From positions 186,001-250,000 of the forward strand of contig NZ_PEKX01000009.1 of NCBI RefSeq assembly GCF_002796985.1: a stretch of DNA of 64,000 nt, in the 5' to 3' direction. A program made the translations under genes and the position numbers. Origin of the DNA: Pseudomonas sp. Its GTDB lineage: Bacteria; Pseudomonadota; Gammaproteobacteria; Pseudomonadales; Pseudomonadaceae. Below the pieces are notes generated by a model. It did no database searches, was not told where the DNA came from, and was given only the letters and a program-made list of their open reading frames with translations. Shown piece after piece: positions 43,751 to 51,553 of this stretch; position 1 is the stretch's first letter; every line of letters starts with the position of its first letter.

Positions 43751-44080
43751 TCAGGCCAGCTTCAGCAAGCCCATGCCCAGCACCAGCATCGCCAGGCCCA
43801 ACCAGCCGCGCCAGACCAGGCGCTGGCCGAACAGGGCCCAGCCCATGGCGACGGTGGCGAGGATGCCGAAGCCACCCCAGATGGCGTAGGCCACCGACAG
43901 TTCGATGCCGCGCACCGCCTGTGCCAGCGCGGTGAACGCGCCCAGCACGCAGAGGATCGAAACCGCGCCGATCAGGCGCTTGCGGAAGCCGTCGGAGTAC
44001 TTCAGCAGCAGGTTGGCGATCACTTCCAGGACGATGGCCAGGCCCAGCCAGGCCATCGGAATCAGGTCATGGTTCAGCAT
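43751..44080 (-). CDS. mdtI: Small multidrug resistance subunit MdtI
   Basis: A 109-residue, four-helix inner-membrane protein. The essential Glu lies in helix 1 (WLGLAIVLEVIANLLLK), and AYAIWGGFGILATVAMGW is the helix 3 motif. It closely follows E. coli MdtI, the partner of MdtJ in spermidine export. The start overlaps the mdtJ stop by 7 bp, so the two subunits are coupled. Confidence 0.9.
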   Translation of the reverse strand: MLNHDLIPMAWLGLAIVLEVIANLLLKYSDGFRKRLIGAVSILCVLGAFTALAQAVRGIELSVAYAIWGGFGILATVAMGWALFGQRLVWRGWLGLAMLVLGMGLLKLA

Positions 44081-44445
44081 GTGACAGCCTCCATGTCGCT
44101 CTCACGGCTCTCTTCGCGCTTGGCGGTACGGGTACCGGATTTCACCAGCAGGATGCCGGCGATCATCACTGCCAGGCCCAGGGCCTTGTCCAGGCTCAGG
44201 TGCTCGCCGAGGAAGAAGGCGCTGACCAGGGTGATCAGCACGATGCCGATGCCTTCCCAGAGGGCGTAGGCGACGCCGACCGGCACGCGCTTGATGGCCA
44301 GCGACAGGAAGTAGTACGACAGGCCGATCATCACGTACATCAGCAGCAGCCCGGCAATCGGGAACAGCGTGTGGGTGAATTTCATCGAGGTGGTGCCAAC
44401 GACTTCGAAGCCGATGGCGGCAAACAGATAGATCCAGGAACGCAT
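44074..44445 (-). CDS. mdtJ: Small multidrug resistance subunit MdtJ
   Basis: A 123-residue SMR protein. The helix 1 Glu is in LFAAIGFEVVGTTSMKFTH, and AYALWEGIGIVLITLVSAFF is the helix 3 signature. The C-terminal tail is charged (RTAKREESRESD). ATG 44445 has GGGAGGG 7 bases upstream. It forms the heterodimeric MdtJI spermidine exporter with the next gene. Overlapping palindromes at 44669-44693 lie in the long promoter region upstream. Confidence 0.88.
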   Translation of the reverse strand: MRSWIYLFAAIGFEVVGTTSMKFTHTLFPIAGLLLMYVMIGLSYYFLSLAIKRVPVGVAYALWEGIGIVLITLVSAFFLGEHLSLDKALGLAVMIAGILLVKSGTRTAKREESRESDMEAVTC

Positions 44446-44917
44446 GGTAAAGCCCTCCCACGGGCAGCCGCGCGCAGTCTCGCTAAGAGCATCCTTGCGG
44501 CGGTTTCGGTTCGGGTTCGGCGGCGCCGACTCGGGCGGCAATCTCCTTCGAGTGTTTGCCGCGCTTGGCGCCACCAACAGGTGGTTGCCGAAGGGAGGAG
44601 CTAGAGGTCGCCGGTCCAGTGACGCTCGCGCGAAACCAGGCGGGAAGTGGGGAGAGGTAGAGTCTTGATGTTCAACATAATGAACACATTATGCCCATTT
44701 TCCGCTTCGCTGGCAAATCAGCTGCCTCGATTTCAGCTATGAATGCCCATGAATAGGCGGCTTAGGCGTTCGCTGAATCCTGCGCGCCATCAGGGTTGTG
44801 CAATATTCTGTTCATTTGATTCGGCCTGCGACAGCGCGCCACAGGAATGATCTGCGCCGGGTTGCGGAAGGGCCACTCCTGCTAGCATCCTTGCTCGAAA
44901 TCCTGTCGGAGACTGCG
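44446..44917. promoter_or_regulatory. Divergent regulatory region between mdtJI and the SulP gene
   Basis: 472 bp without a gene. Two overlapping palindromes, TGTTCA-N6-TGAACA (44669-44686) and CATAATG-N4-CATTATG (44676-44693), form a probable operator for a dimeric repressor. The mdtJ leader would be some 220 bases long and contains a small hairpin (CCACC/GGTGG). I tested it by eye for guanidine riboswitch motifs and did not find them. Confidence 0.55.
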
Positions 44918-46576
44918 ATGATCGCCCTGCGAGAAGCCTGGAAGGCCGGACTCTTCGGCCGTGAGCACTGGACGCGCAACCTGGTGGCCGGGGTCATAGT
45001 CGGGGTGGTCGCGCTGCCGCTGGCGATGGCCTTCGCCATCGCCAGCGGAGTGAAGCCGGAGCAGGGCATCTACACGGCGATCTTCGCCGGCGTGCTGGTC
45101 TCGCTGCTGGGCGGCAGCCGCGTGCAGATCGCCGGGCCCACTGGCGCCTTCATCGTCATCCTCGCGGGCATCACCGCCAAGTACGGTGTGGACGGCCTGC
45201 AGATCGCCACGCTGATGGCCGGCGCGATTCTCGTGCTGCTGGGCATCAGCCGCCTGGGCAGCATCATTCGCTTCATCCCCGCGCCGGTGATCGTCGGCTT
45301 CACCGCCGGTATTGGCGTAATCATCTGGGTCGGCCAGTGGAAGGACTTTTTCGGCCTGCCGGCGGTGACCGGCGAGCACTTCCACCAGAAGTTCTGGCAC
45401 CTGATCCAGGCGCTGCCGCAATTGCATCTGGCGACGACCCTGCTGGCGCTGCTGAGCCTTGCGCTGGTGCTGTTCACCCCACGTATCGCCGCGCTGCGCC
45501 GGGTACCCGGCCCGCTGGTGGCGATGGTGGTGGTGACCGCCATCCAGTCGCTGTTCCACTTCGACGGCGTGGCCACCATTGGCAGTGCCTTCGGCGGTAT
45601 CCCCCAGGGCCTGCCCAGCTTCAGCCTGCCGGAAGTGACCCTGCCGCGCGTGCTGGAACTGATCGGCCCGGCCTTCGCCATCGCCATGCTGGGTGCCATC
45701 GAATCGCTGCTCTCGGCGGTGGTCGCCGACGGTATGGCTGGCACCCGACACGACTCCAACCAGGAGCTGATCGGCCAGGGCATCGCCAACCTGGTCACCC
45801 CGCTGTTCGGCGGCATCGCCGCCACCGGTGCGATCGCCCGCACCGCGACCAACATCCGCAACGGCGGCAACAGCCCGCTGGCCGGCGTCACCCATGCAGC
45901 GACGCTGGTGCTGATCCTGCTGTTCCTCGCGCCGCTGGCCTCGAACATTCCGCTCTGCGCGCTGGCGGCGATCCTCTTCGTGGTGGCCTGGAACATGAGC
46001 GAGGCGCGGCACTTCCTGTTCATGCTCAAGCGCGCGCCGCGCGCCGACGTGACCATCCTGCTGGTGACCTTCCTGCTGACCGTGTTCAGCGACCTGGTGA
46101 TCGCGGTGAACATCGGCGTGATCCTCGCCATGCTGCACTTCCTGCGGCGCATGGCGTCCTCGGTGGAAGTGCACGCCGACGACGGCCCGGAGCTGGAAGT
46201 GGAACTGCGCGGCCGCGGCCTCGGCGAGCTGCCACCCGGCGTGCTGGTGTACAGCATCGAGGGGCCACTGTTCTTCGGCGCGGCGGAAACCTTCGAGCGC
46301 GCCCTGGCCAAGACCCACACCGACCCGAAGGTGCTGATCATCCGCCTGCGCCATGTGCCGTTCATGGACATCACCGGCCTGCAGACGCTGCAGGAAGTGA
46401 TCGAGCAGTTGCAGCGGCGGGGCATCGAGGTGCGGCTGTGCGAAGCCAATGCGCGGGTGCTCGGCAAGCTGCGCAAGGCGGGGGTGCTGGAGGAGATTGG
46501 CGCGGGGTATCACCCGGACTTCCCGGCGGCGTTGTCCGCTGCCACCTCGGAGGTTGCCGGCGAAGCACGTGCGTAG
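44918..46576 (+). CDS. SulP-family anion transporter with STAS domain
   Basis: A 552-residue inner-membrane protein. The transporter core (about 1-420) has the SulP pattern RNLVAGVIVGVVALPLAMAF near the N-terminus and GGIAATGAIARTATNIRNGG in the middle. The cytosolic STAS domain covers about 440-545 (VLVYSIEGPLFFGAAETFER). SulP proteins take up sulfate, bicarbonate or dicarboxylates; the one nearest in type is the SulP/DauA group, so sulfate is not certain. ATG 44918 has GGAG upstream. The last eight codons are part of a 104-bp direct repeat. Confidence 0.85.
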   Translation: MIALREAWKAGLFGREHWTRNLVAGVIVGVVALPLAMAFAIASGVKPEQGIYTAIFAGVLVSLLGGSRVQIAGPTGAFIVILAGITAKYGVDGLQIATLMAGAILVLLGISRLGSIIRFIPAPVIVGFTAGIGVIIWVGQWKDFFGLPAVTGEHFHQKFWHLIQALPQLHLATTLLALLSLALVLFTPRIAALRRVPGPLVAMVVVTAIQSLFHFDGVATIGSAFGGIPQGLPSFSLPEVTLPRVLELIGPAFAIAMLGAIESLLSAVVADGMAGTRHDSNQELIGQGIANLVTPLFGGIAATGAIARTATNIRNGGNSPLAGVTHAATLVLILLFLAPLASNIPLCALAAILFVVAWNMSEARHFLFMLKRAPRADVTILLVTFLLTVFSDLVIAVNIGVILAMLHFLRRMASSVEVHADDGPELEVELRGRGLGELPPGVLVYSIEGPLFFGAAETFERALAKTHTDPKVLIIRLRHVPFMDITGLQTLQEVIEQLQRRGIEVRLCEANARVLGKLRKAGVLEEIGAGYHPDFPAALSAATSEVAGEARA

Positions 46577-46653
46577 GATGGGTGGAGCCTGCGATACCTA
46601 TGCTGTTGCTGCGCAGGGTTGATGGGTATCGCTGCGCTCCACGCCATCCTACG
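46550..46653 (+). repeat. 104-bp direct repeat, copy 1 (SulP 3' end plus family D palindrome)
   Basis: It contains the last eight SulP codons and stop, then an 82-bp palindromic element (46572-46653) of the type CGTAGGATGGGTGGAGC...GCTCCACGCCATCCTACG. It is repeated 175 bp further on with two visible differences. Confidence 0.88.
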
Positions 46654-46724
46654 TTGACGCTCCCTTGGCGCCCGGTGATTCAGGAGGCCGCAAACGCCCC
46701 AGGCGTTATCCGCCTGCGAGCGCC

Positions 46725-46828
46725 GAGGTTGCCGGCGAAGCACGTGCGTAGGATGGGTGGAGCCTGCGATACCCATGCTGTTGCTGCGCAGGATTGATGG
46801 GTATCGCTGCGCTCCACGCCATCCTACG
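46725..46828 (+). repeat. 104-bp direct repeat, copy 2
   Basis: A second copy of the same SulP tail codons and palindrome. The palindrome (46747-46828) may act as a terminator for SulP and, from the other side, for the ABC operon that ends at 46859. Confidence 0.88.
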
Positions 46829-46858
46829 TTGATGCTCTCCTGATGCCCTGCACCAGGG

Positions 46859-47668
46859 TCAACCCTGCATCAGCTCCGCCAGCAGTTCGTCCTTCAGCTT
46901 CGTCAGCAATGGCGTTCCTCGCTCGCGCGGATGGGGAAGATCGACGCGCACCTCATGGCGAATCCGCCCCGGCCGCGCGTCCATGACGATCACCCGGTCA
47001 CCCAGGTACAGCGCTTCTTCCACGTCATGGGTAACCATGATCATGGTGCTGCGCTGCTGCACCCAGATGCGCTGCAGCTCATGCTGCAGGCGCACGCGGG
47101 TGAGGGCGTCGAGGGCGCCGAAGGGTTCGTCGAGCAGCAGTACCTTGGGCCGGGTGATCAGCGCGCGGGCGATGGCGGCGCGCTGTGCCATGCCGCCGGA
47201 GAGCTGGTGCGGGTAGGCCTGCTCGAAGCCGGTGAGGCCCACCAGTTCCAGGTGGTCGGCGACCCGCTCGCGCTTCTCGGCGCGGCTGAGTTTCTGCTGT
47301 TTCAGCGCCAGGGCGACGTTCTCCTCCACCGTCTTCCAGGGGAAGAGGCGGTGGTCCTGGAACACGATGCCGCGCTCCAGGCTGGTGCCGGTCACGGCTT
47401 GCCCGTCGAGCAGAATGCGCCCGCTGTAGTCGTTCTCCAGGCCGACGATCAGCCGCAGCAACGAGGATTTGCCGCAGCCGCTGGCGCCGACGATGCTGAC
47501 GAACTCGCCGGGGCGCACCGCCAGGTCGATGTTCTCCAGCACCGGCAGGCGACGGCCGTCGATGGAATAGGCCTTGCTCAGGCCCTGGATGGCCAGCGCG
47601 CCGTGTTGCGCCTGCTGGGCCGGAAGGAGGGCGGGATCGAGGATCGCGTTCATGGTCTGGGCACTCAT
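46859..47668 (-). CDS. ABC transporter ATPase, sulfonate/taurine type (SsuB-like)
   Basis: A 269-residue ATPase. Walker A is VGASGCGKSSLL, the Q-loop is IVFQDHRLFPW, the signature is LSGGMAQRAA, Walker B is VLLLDEPFGALD and the H-loop is MVTHDVEEAL. It is a SsuB/TauB/NrtD-type subunit for uptake of sulfonates or similar solutes. The start is uncertain between ATG 47668 and ATG 47653. It is the last gene of a seven-gene operon, downstream of two permeases. Confidence 0.87.
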   Translation of the reverse strand: MSAQTMNAILDPALLPAQQAQHGALAIQGLSKAYSIDGRRLPVLENIDLAVRPGEFVSIVGASGCGKSSLLRLIVGLENDYSGRILLDGQAVTGTSLERGIVFQDHRLFPWKTVEENVALALKQQKLSRAEKRERVADHLELVGLTGFEQAYPHQLSGGMAQRAAIARALITRPKVLLLDEPFGALDALTRVRLQHELQRIWVQQRSTMIMVTHDVEEALYLGDRVIVMDARPGRIRHEVRVDLPHPRERGTPLLTKLKDELLAELMQG

Positions 47669-47694
47669 GGCAAATAGGCCGAATCTGGAAAGAG

Positions 47695-48456
47695 TTAGCG
47701 CAGGTTGCGCCAGCGCAGCAGGTGGCGCGCGGCGCGGGCGAACAGCTGGTTCATGGCGTAGCCGAGCAGGCCGATGCTGAGCACGCCGATCACCACGATC
47801 TCCATGCGCGAACCGGTCTCGGCGTTCATCATCAGGTTGCCCAGGCCCATGCCGGTGGAGAGGAACAGCTCGCAGCCCACCGAGCTGACCCAGGCGAAGG
47901 CCAGCGCGTGCAATACGCCGTTGCTCAGGCTGGGCAGCGCGCCGGGCAGCAGCACTTTGCGGAACTGCTGCCAGGGGCCGAAGGCATACAGGCGGCCGAC
48001 TTCGCGGTAGCGCTTCTCCACATCGCGGAAGCCCTCGAAGGCGTTCAGCGTCATCGGGTAGAAAGCGGCGAGGCTGACGATCAGCACCTTGGACGCCTCG
48101 CCGCTGCCGAACCACAGGGCGATCAGCGGGATCAGGCCGAGGATCGGCACCTGGCGGAGGGTGTGGTAGAGCGGCGCGAACAGCCGCTCCAGCGGTCGCG
48201 ACAGCGCCATGCCGGCGCCGAGCGCGAAGCCGGCGAGCACGCCGATCAACAGGCCGAGACAGGTGCGTTGCAGGCTGGCGGAAACGCTCAGCCACAGCTC
48301 GCCGGTCTTGATCAGCTCGACGAAGCCGGTGCCGATGCGTTCCAGCGGCACGAAGGCGTAGGCGGCGCTGGCGCCCTGCTGCGACTGCCAGTGCCAGGCG
48401 GCGATCAGCAGCGTCGGCAACAGCAGTCCGCGAAATCTCTTGAGGACTCGGATCAT
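47695..48456 (-). CDS. ABC transporter permease, SsuC-like (second)
   Basis: A 253-residue inner-membrane permease with about six helices. The coupling (EAA) loop is YREVGRLYAFGPWQQFRKVL (about 149-168), followed by LPGALPSLSNGV. It overlaps the preceding permease gene by 4 bp (ATGA). Two different permeases next to one ATPase suggest a heterodimeric membrane domain, unlike the homodimeric SsuC. Confidence 0.86.
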   Translation of the reverse strand: MIRVLKRFRGLLLPTLLIAAWHWQSQQGASAAYAFVPLERIGTGFVELIKTGELWLSVSASLQRTCLGLLIGVLAGFALGAGMALSRPLERLFAPLYHTLRQVPILGLIPLIALWFGSGEASKVLIVSLAAFYPMTLNAFEGFRDVEKRYREVGRLYAFGPWQQFRKVLLPGALPSLSNGVLHALAFAWVSSVGCELFLSTGMGLGNLMMNAETGSRMEIVVIGVLSIGLLGYAMNQLFARAARHLLRWRNLR

Positions 48457-49211
48457 GGCGTCGGTCTCCAGCGCAGCAGGCGCTTCTCCAGCAGGCGGAA
48501 GGCGAGGTCGAGGACAAAGCCGATGGCCCCAGTGACGATCACCCCGACCATCACGATGTCGATGCGCAGCATCTGCCGGCTCAACTCGATCATCTGCCCC
48601 AGGCCGCTGTCGGCAGCGAGTAGCTCGGCGGCCACCAGCACCATCCAGGCGCGGCTCAGACTGATGCGCAGGCCGGTGACGATGGGCGGCGCGGCGGCGG
48701 GGAAGGCGACGTCGCGCAGCAGGCTCCAGAGTGGCAGGCGGTACACGCTGGCGACCTCGAAGTAGCCGCGCGGAATGCCCTTCACGCCTTCGCTGGCGGC
48801 CAGCGCTACGGGGAAGAAGGCGGCCTTGGTGACGATCAGGATCTTGAAGGTCTCTTCCACGCCGAAGAACAGGATGAACATCGGGATCAGCGCAATCGAC
48901 GGCACCTGGCGCAGGGTGTGGAACAGTGGCGCGCAGTAGGCTTCCACGCTCTTCGACAGGGCCATGGCGGTGCCGAACAACAGTCCGCCGATGGCGCCGA
49001 TGGAGAAGCCGATGGCCAGGCGCGACAGGCTGTTCACCACGTGCTCGCGCAGCTCACCGCTGGCCAGCAGGTCGCGGAAGCTGGCCCATACCTCTGCTGG
49101 CGGCACCAGCAGTTGCGGCGGGAACCAGCCGGCGCGGGCGGCGCCGAACCAGGCCAGCAGCAGGAGCAGCGGCGAGGCGAACCAGCTCAGGCGATCGAGT
49201 GTTCGGTTCAT
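48453..49211 (-). CDS. ABC transporter permease, SsuC-like (first)
   Basis: A 252-residue permease of the same family. The first helix is about 11-29, the EAA loop YFEVASVYRLPLWSLLRDVA is at about 149-168, and ALPSLSN is replaced by AAPPIVTG. It resembles the second permease over much of its length (TLRQVP, ALIPMF/GLIPLI), which suggests an old duplication. Confidence 0.86.
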   Translation of the reverse strand: MNRTLDRLSWFASPLLLLLAWFGAARAGWFPPQLLVPPAEVWASFRDLLASGELREHVVNSLSRLAIGFSIGAIGGLLFGTAMALSKSVEAYCAPLFHTLRQVPSIALIPMFILFFGVEETFKILIVTKAAFFPVALAASEGVKGIPRGYFEVASVYRLPLWSLLRDVAFPAAAPPIVTGLRISLSRAWMVLVAAELLAADSGLGQMIELSRQMLRIDIVMVGVIVTGAIGFVLDLAFRLLEKRLLRWRPTP

Positions 49212-49214
49212 GGG

Positions 49215-50426
49215 TCAGCCCTCCTGGCCGAGCAGCGGCCCGGCGCTCTGCCGGCGCAGCTTGCGTTGCCAGCAGAACAGCGCGGCCAGCAGCACCAGGG
49301 GTATCCAGCAGAGGAACAGGTTGCCCAGCCCGACGAAGTGGCTGATCGCCCCACCCAGCAGTGCGCCGGAAAAACTGCCGGACATCGAGGCAAGGTTGAA
49401 CAGCCCGGAAATCTTGCTCTTGTCCATGGCGTGCTCGCCCAGTTGGGCCATGTTCACCAGATGGATGAGCGCTGCCGCCGCACTGAGCAGCACGCCGCCC
49501 AGGGCCAGCAGCCAGTAGTCGCGGGCGACGCCGAGCAGCAGCAGAGCGGCCAGTGCTGCCGCAAGGCTGCCAACGTAGGCCAGGCGCCGGCCGCTGCGTT
49601 CGATCAGGTAGCCGAAGCCGAACAGCCCGAGCACCGAGGCCAGGCCCTGAATCATCACCAGGCTCACCGCCTGGCCTTGCGTGAGGCCGACGACTTCCAT
49701 CGCCAGCAGCAGGATGAAGGTGCCGAACAGCGCACTGGTGGCAGCGCTGAGCAGCTCGATCAGGCAGCTCTCGGCGATCTCGACGTTGGCCAGCATGGCG
49801 CCGACCTGTTGCAGCAATCCACCCGTGGCAGCGGCCACGGGCACGTCATCACTGGGTACTTCTCCCTCCCAGAAACCGAGACTGTAGAAGGCCATCAGGC
49901 CGAAGCACAGGCCGATGGCGGCAAACCCCCAGGTGAAGCTCGCCGCGCCGCTCAGCCAGTTGCCCAGCAGCGGGCCGAGCAGGCCCATCCCCAGGGTCAG
50001 CGAGCCGCGGTACCAGCCGGCCTTGTCGTTGCCGATGCGCTTGAGCTGGCGCAGGAAGGCGCTGTTCATGGCGACGATGCGGAACGGGATGCACAGGCCG
50101 ATCAGCAACCGGGCGAAGGCCAGCCACAGCCAGCCGCCGAACAGCGGGATAGCCAGGTTCAGCAGCATCGGCCCGAGGCTGGCGAGGAAGTACACCCGGC
50201 GCGCGCCGAAGCGAGCGATGACGAAGCCGGCGGGCAGGGTGAGGATCACCATGCCCAGGGCCTCCATGGCCGAGATGATGCCGATCTGCATGGCGTTGGC
50301 GCCGATGCTGATGGCGTAGAGGGTGGTGACGATCTTCGCCATGCCGATGGTGGCGCCGCTGAAGGCTGCCAGCAGCATGAAGTTGAGCAGGAAGGCGGCG
50401 GGCCGCTCGGTGTTAGATGGCGACAT
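49215..50426 (-). CDS. MFS transporter inside the organosulfur operon
   Basis: A 403-residue, 12-helix MFS protein. SAMEALGMVILTLPAGFVIARFGARRVYF covers helix 2 and the degenerate motif A loop (quoted in part: GFVIARFGARRVYF). The C-terminal half starts near residue 200. Its start overlaps the end of the upstream desulfinase-like gene by 14 bp, and its stop is 3 bp before the permease start. It could export the desulfurised product, or import a substrate in parallel to the ABC system; both are inference. Confidence 0.78.
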   Translation of the reverse strand: MSPSNTERPAAFLLNFMLLAAFSGATIGMAKIVTTLYAISIGANAMQIGIISAMEALGMVILTLPAGFVIARFGARRVYFLASLGPMLLNLAIPLFGGWLWLAFARLLIGLCIPFRIVAMNSAFLRQLKRIGNDKAGWYRGSLTLGMGLLGPLLGNWLSGAASFTWGFAAIGLCFGLMAFYSLGFWEGEVPSDDVPVAAATGGLLQQVGAMLANVEIAESCLIELLSAATSALFGTFILLLAMEVVGLTQGQAVSLVMIQGLASVLGLFGFGYLIERSGRRLAYVGSLAAALAALLLLGVARDYWLLALGGVLLSAAAALIHLVNMAQLGEHAMDKSKISGLFNLASMSGSFSGALLGGAISHFVGLGNLFLCWIPLVLLAALFCWQRKLRRQSAGPLLGQEG

Positions 50427-51468
50427 CGATCCCCCCCAGCAGGGTTTCCAGCGGGCGTGGGTCGATCCAGTCGTCGACGCTGAAGTTCTTGCCGATGAAC
50501 TCCCAGCGCTGCAGAAACGCAGTGAGGTCGCGCAGCGCGTTGACCGAGCGTTCCGCCAGGTTGGTCTGCAGGCGCAGGTGCGCGTCATCGCCATAGGCGC
50601 TGGCCACCCAGAACTCGCTGGTGTTCAGCTCGCGGGCAAGGAAGCGGCGGGTTTCTTCGGGGTGCGCCCAGGCCCATTGCTCGGCGTGCAGCACGCTATC
50701 GAGCACCCGCACGGCGGCATCGAAATGCTCGTCCAGCAGTTGCTGGTCGACGGTCAGGGTGCGCGGTGTGCCGATGTTCGAACGCACCAGCGGCTCGGGG
50801 TGCGAGCCGACGTCCAGCACCACATGCAGGCCGAACTCGTGGGCCAGCTGCAGGCCGTGGGCGCCCTTGAGGAAGATGGCGTCGATGTCGCCGCGCAGCA
50901 GGCCGATCAGCTCGTTGTTGCGCTGCACCACGCGGTTGCCCTTGAGGGCCACCTGGGCGCCGAACACGTGGCGCACCGGGTCGTCGCTGAAGGTGCCGCC
51001 GTAGGGGTAGTCCACCAGCTCGACGTCGCGCACTTCCAGGCCTTCCAGCCGCAGGGCGTTTTCCAGGCCGCGCAGGGACTGGGCGCGGGTGAAGTCGATC
51101 TGCACGTTGGCCCACTTCGGCAGGCCGAAGCGCCGGTGGCGCAGGTCGCGGATGCTGCGCACGCCGCTGTCCGGCGCGCTGACGATGAGCTGCACTTCGT
51201 CGCTCCACGACAGCCCGAGCACCCGCGTGCGCGCGCCGTTGGCGCGGGCCCAGATGGCCGGGATGTTGCCACCGTGGCGCACGGAGTAGGGCAGGTGATG
51301 GTCGAAATGCGCCTCGCGCACCTCGCGTTCGGAAGACTCGCGCAACGACTGGATGCGCGTGCCGAACGGGCGGAAGGCCTGCGCCAGGCGCCCGGATTCG
51401 ACGGCTATGCCGAGCCCCGTGGGAACGGGGCTGTGGGTGTACCAGAGGGTTTCCAGCGGTGTGCTCAT
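50413..51468 (-). CDS. DszB-like desulfinase paralogue with Cys-to-Ser at the catalytic position
   Basis: A 351-residue protein without a signal peptide, of the periplasmic-binding-protein fold used by DszB (2'-hydroxybiphenyl-2-sulfinate desulfinase). It keeps the DszB His and Arg ten residues apart and the adjoining GG-x-IP (HFDHHLPYSVRHGGNIPAI). The N-terminal nucleophile position reads YTHSPVP, with Ser13 instead of the Cys of DszB (SNCPVP). It is roughly two-thirds identical by eye to its neighbour at 51554-52609, which has the Cys. It may be a binding protein or a subunit without desulfinase activity, or a Ser variant. Confidence 0.72.
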   Translation of the reverse strand: MSTPLETLWYTHSPVPTGLGIAVESGRLAQAFRPFGTRIQSLRESSEREVREAHFDHHLPYSVRHGGNIPAIWARANGARTRVLGLSWSDEVQLIVSAPDSGVRSIRDLRHRRFGLPKWANVQIDFTRAQSLRGLENALRLEGLEVRDVELVDYPYGGTFSDDPVRHVFGAQVALKGNRVVQRNNELIGLLRGDIDAIFLKGAHGLQLAHEFGLHVVLDVGSHPEPLVRSNIGTPRTLTVDQQLLDEHFDAAVRVLDSVLHAEQWAWAHPEETRRFLARELNTSEFWVASAYGDDAHLRLQTNLAERSVNALRDLTAFLQRWEFIGKNFSVDDWIDPRPLETLLGGIDVAI

Positions 51469-51490
51469 GGGTGTCCGTCGGGGGATGAAA

Positions 51491-51514
51491 GCCCCCGCGC
51501 CGTCGCGCGGGGGC
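51491..51514 (-). promoter_or_regulatory. Strong hairpin between the two desulfinase-like genes
   Basis: A perfect 10-bp GC-only stem GCCCCCGCGC/GCGCGGGGGC with a 4-base loop, in the 85-bp gap. There is no T-run, so it could stabilise the upstream mRNA segment or weaken downstream expression. Confidence 0.6.
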
Positions 51515-51553
51515 CAGGTCGGGAAACAGAGGGAGTCGCCCTCGTGACGTTGA

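Noticed and set aside
44446..44700. Guanidine riboswitch upstream of the SMR genes
   Set aside because: Guanidine riboswitches often control SMR exporters, so I looked for the ykkC core and the ACGR loops of the mini type; neither is present, and MdtJI-type pairs export spermidine.
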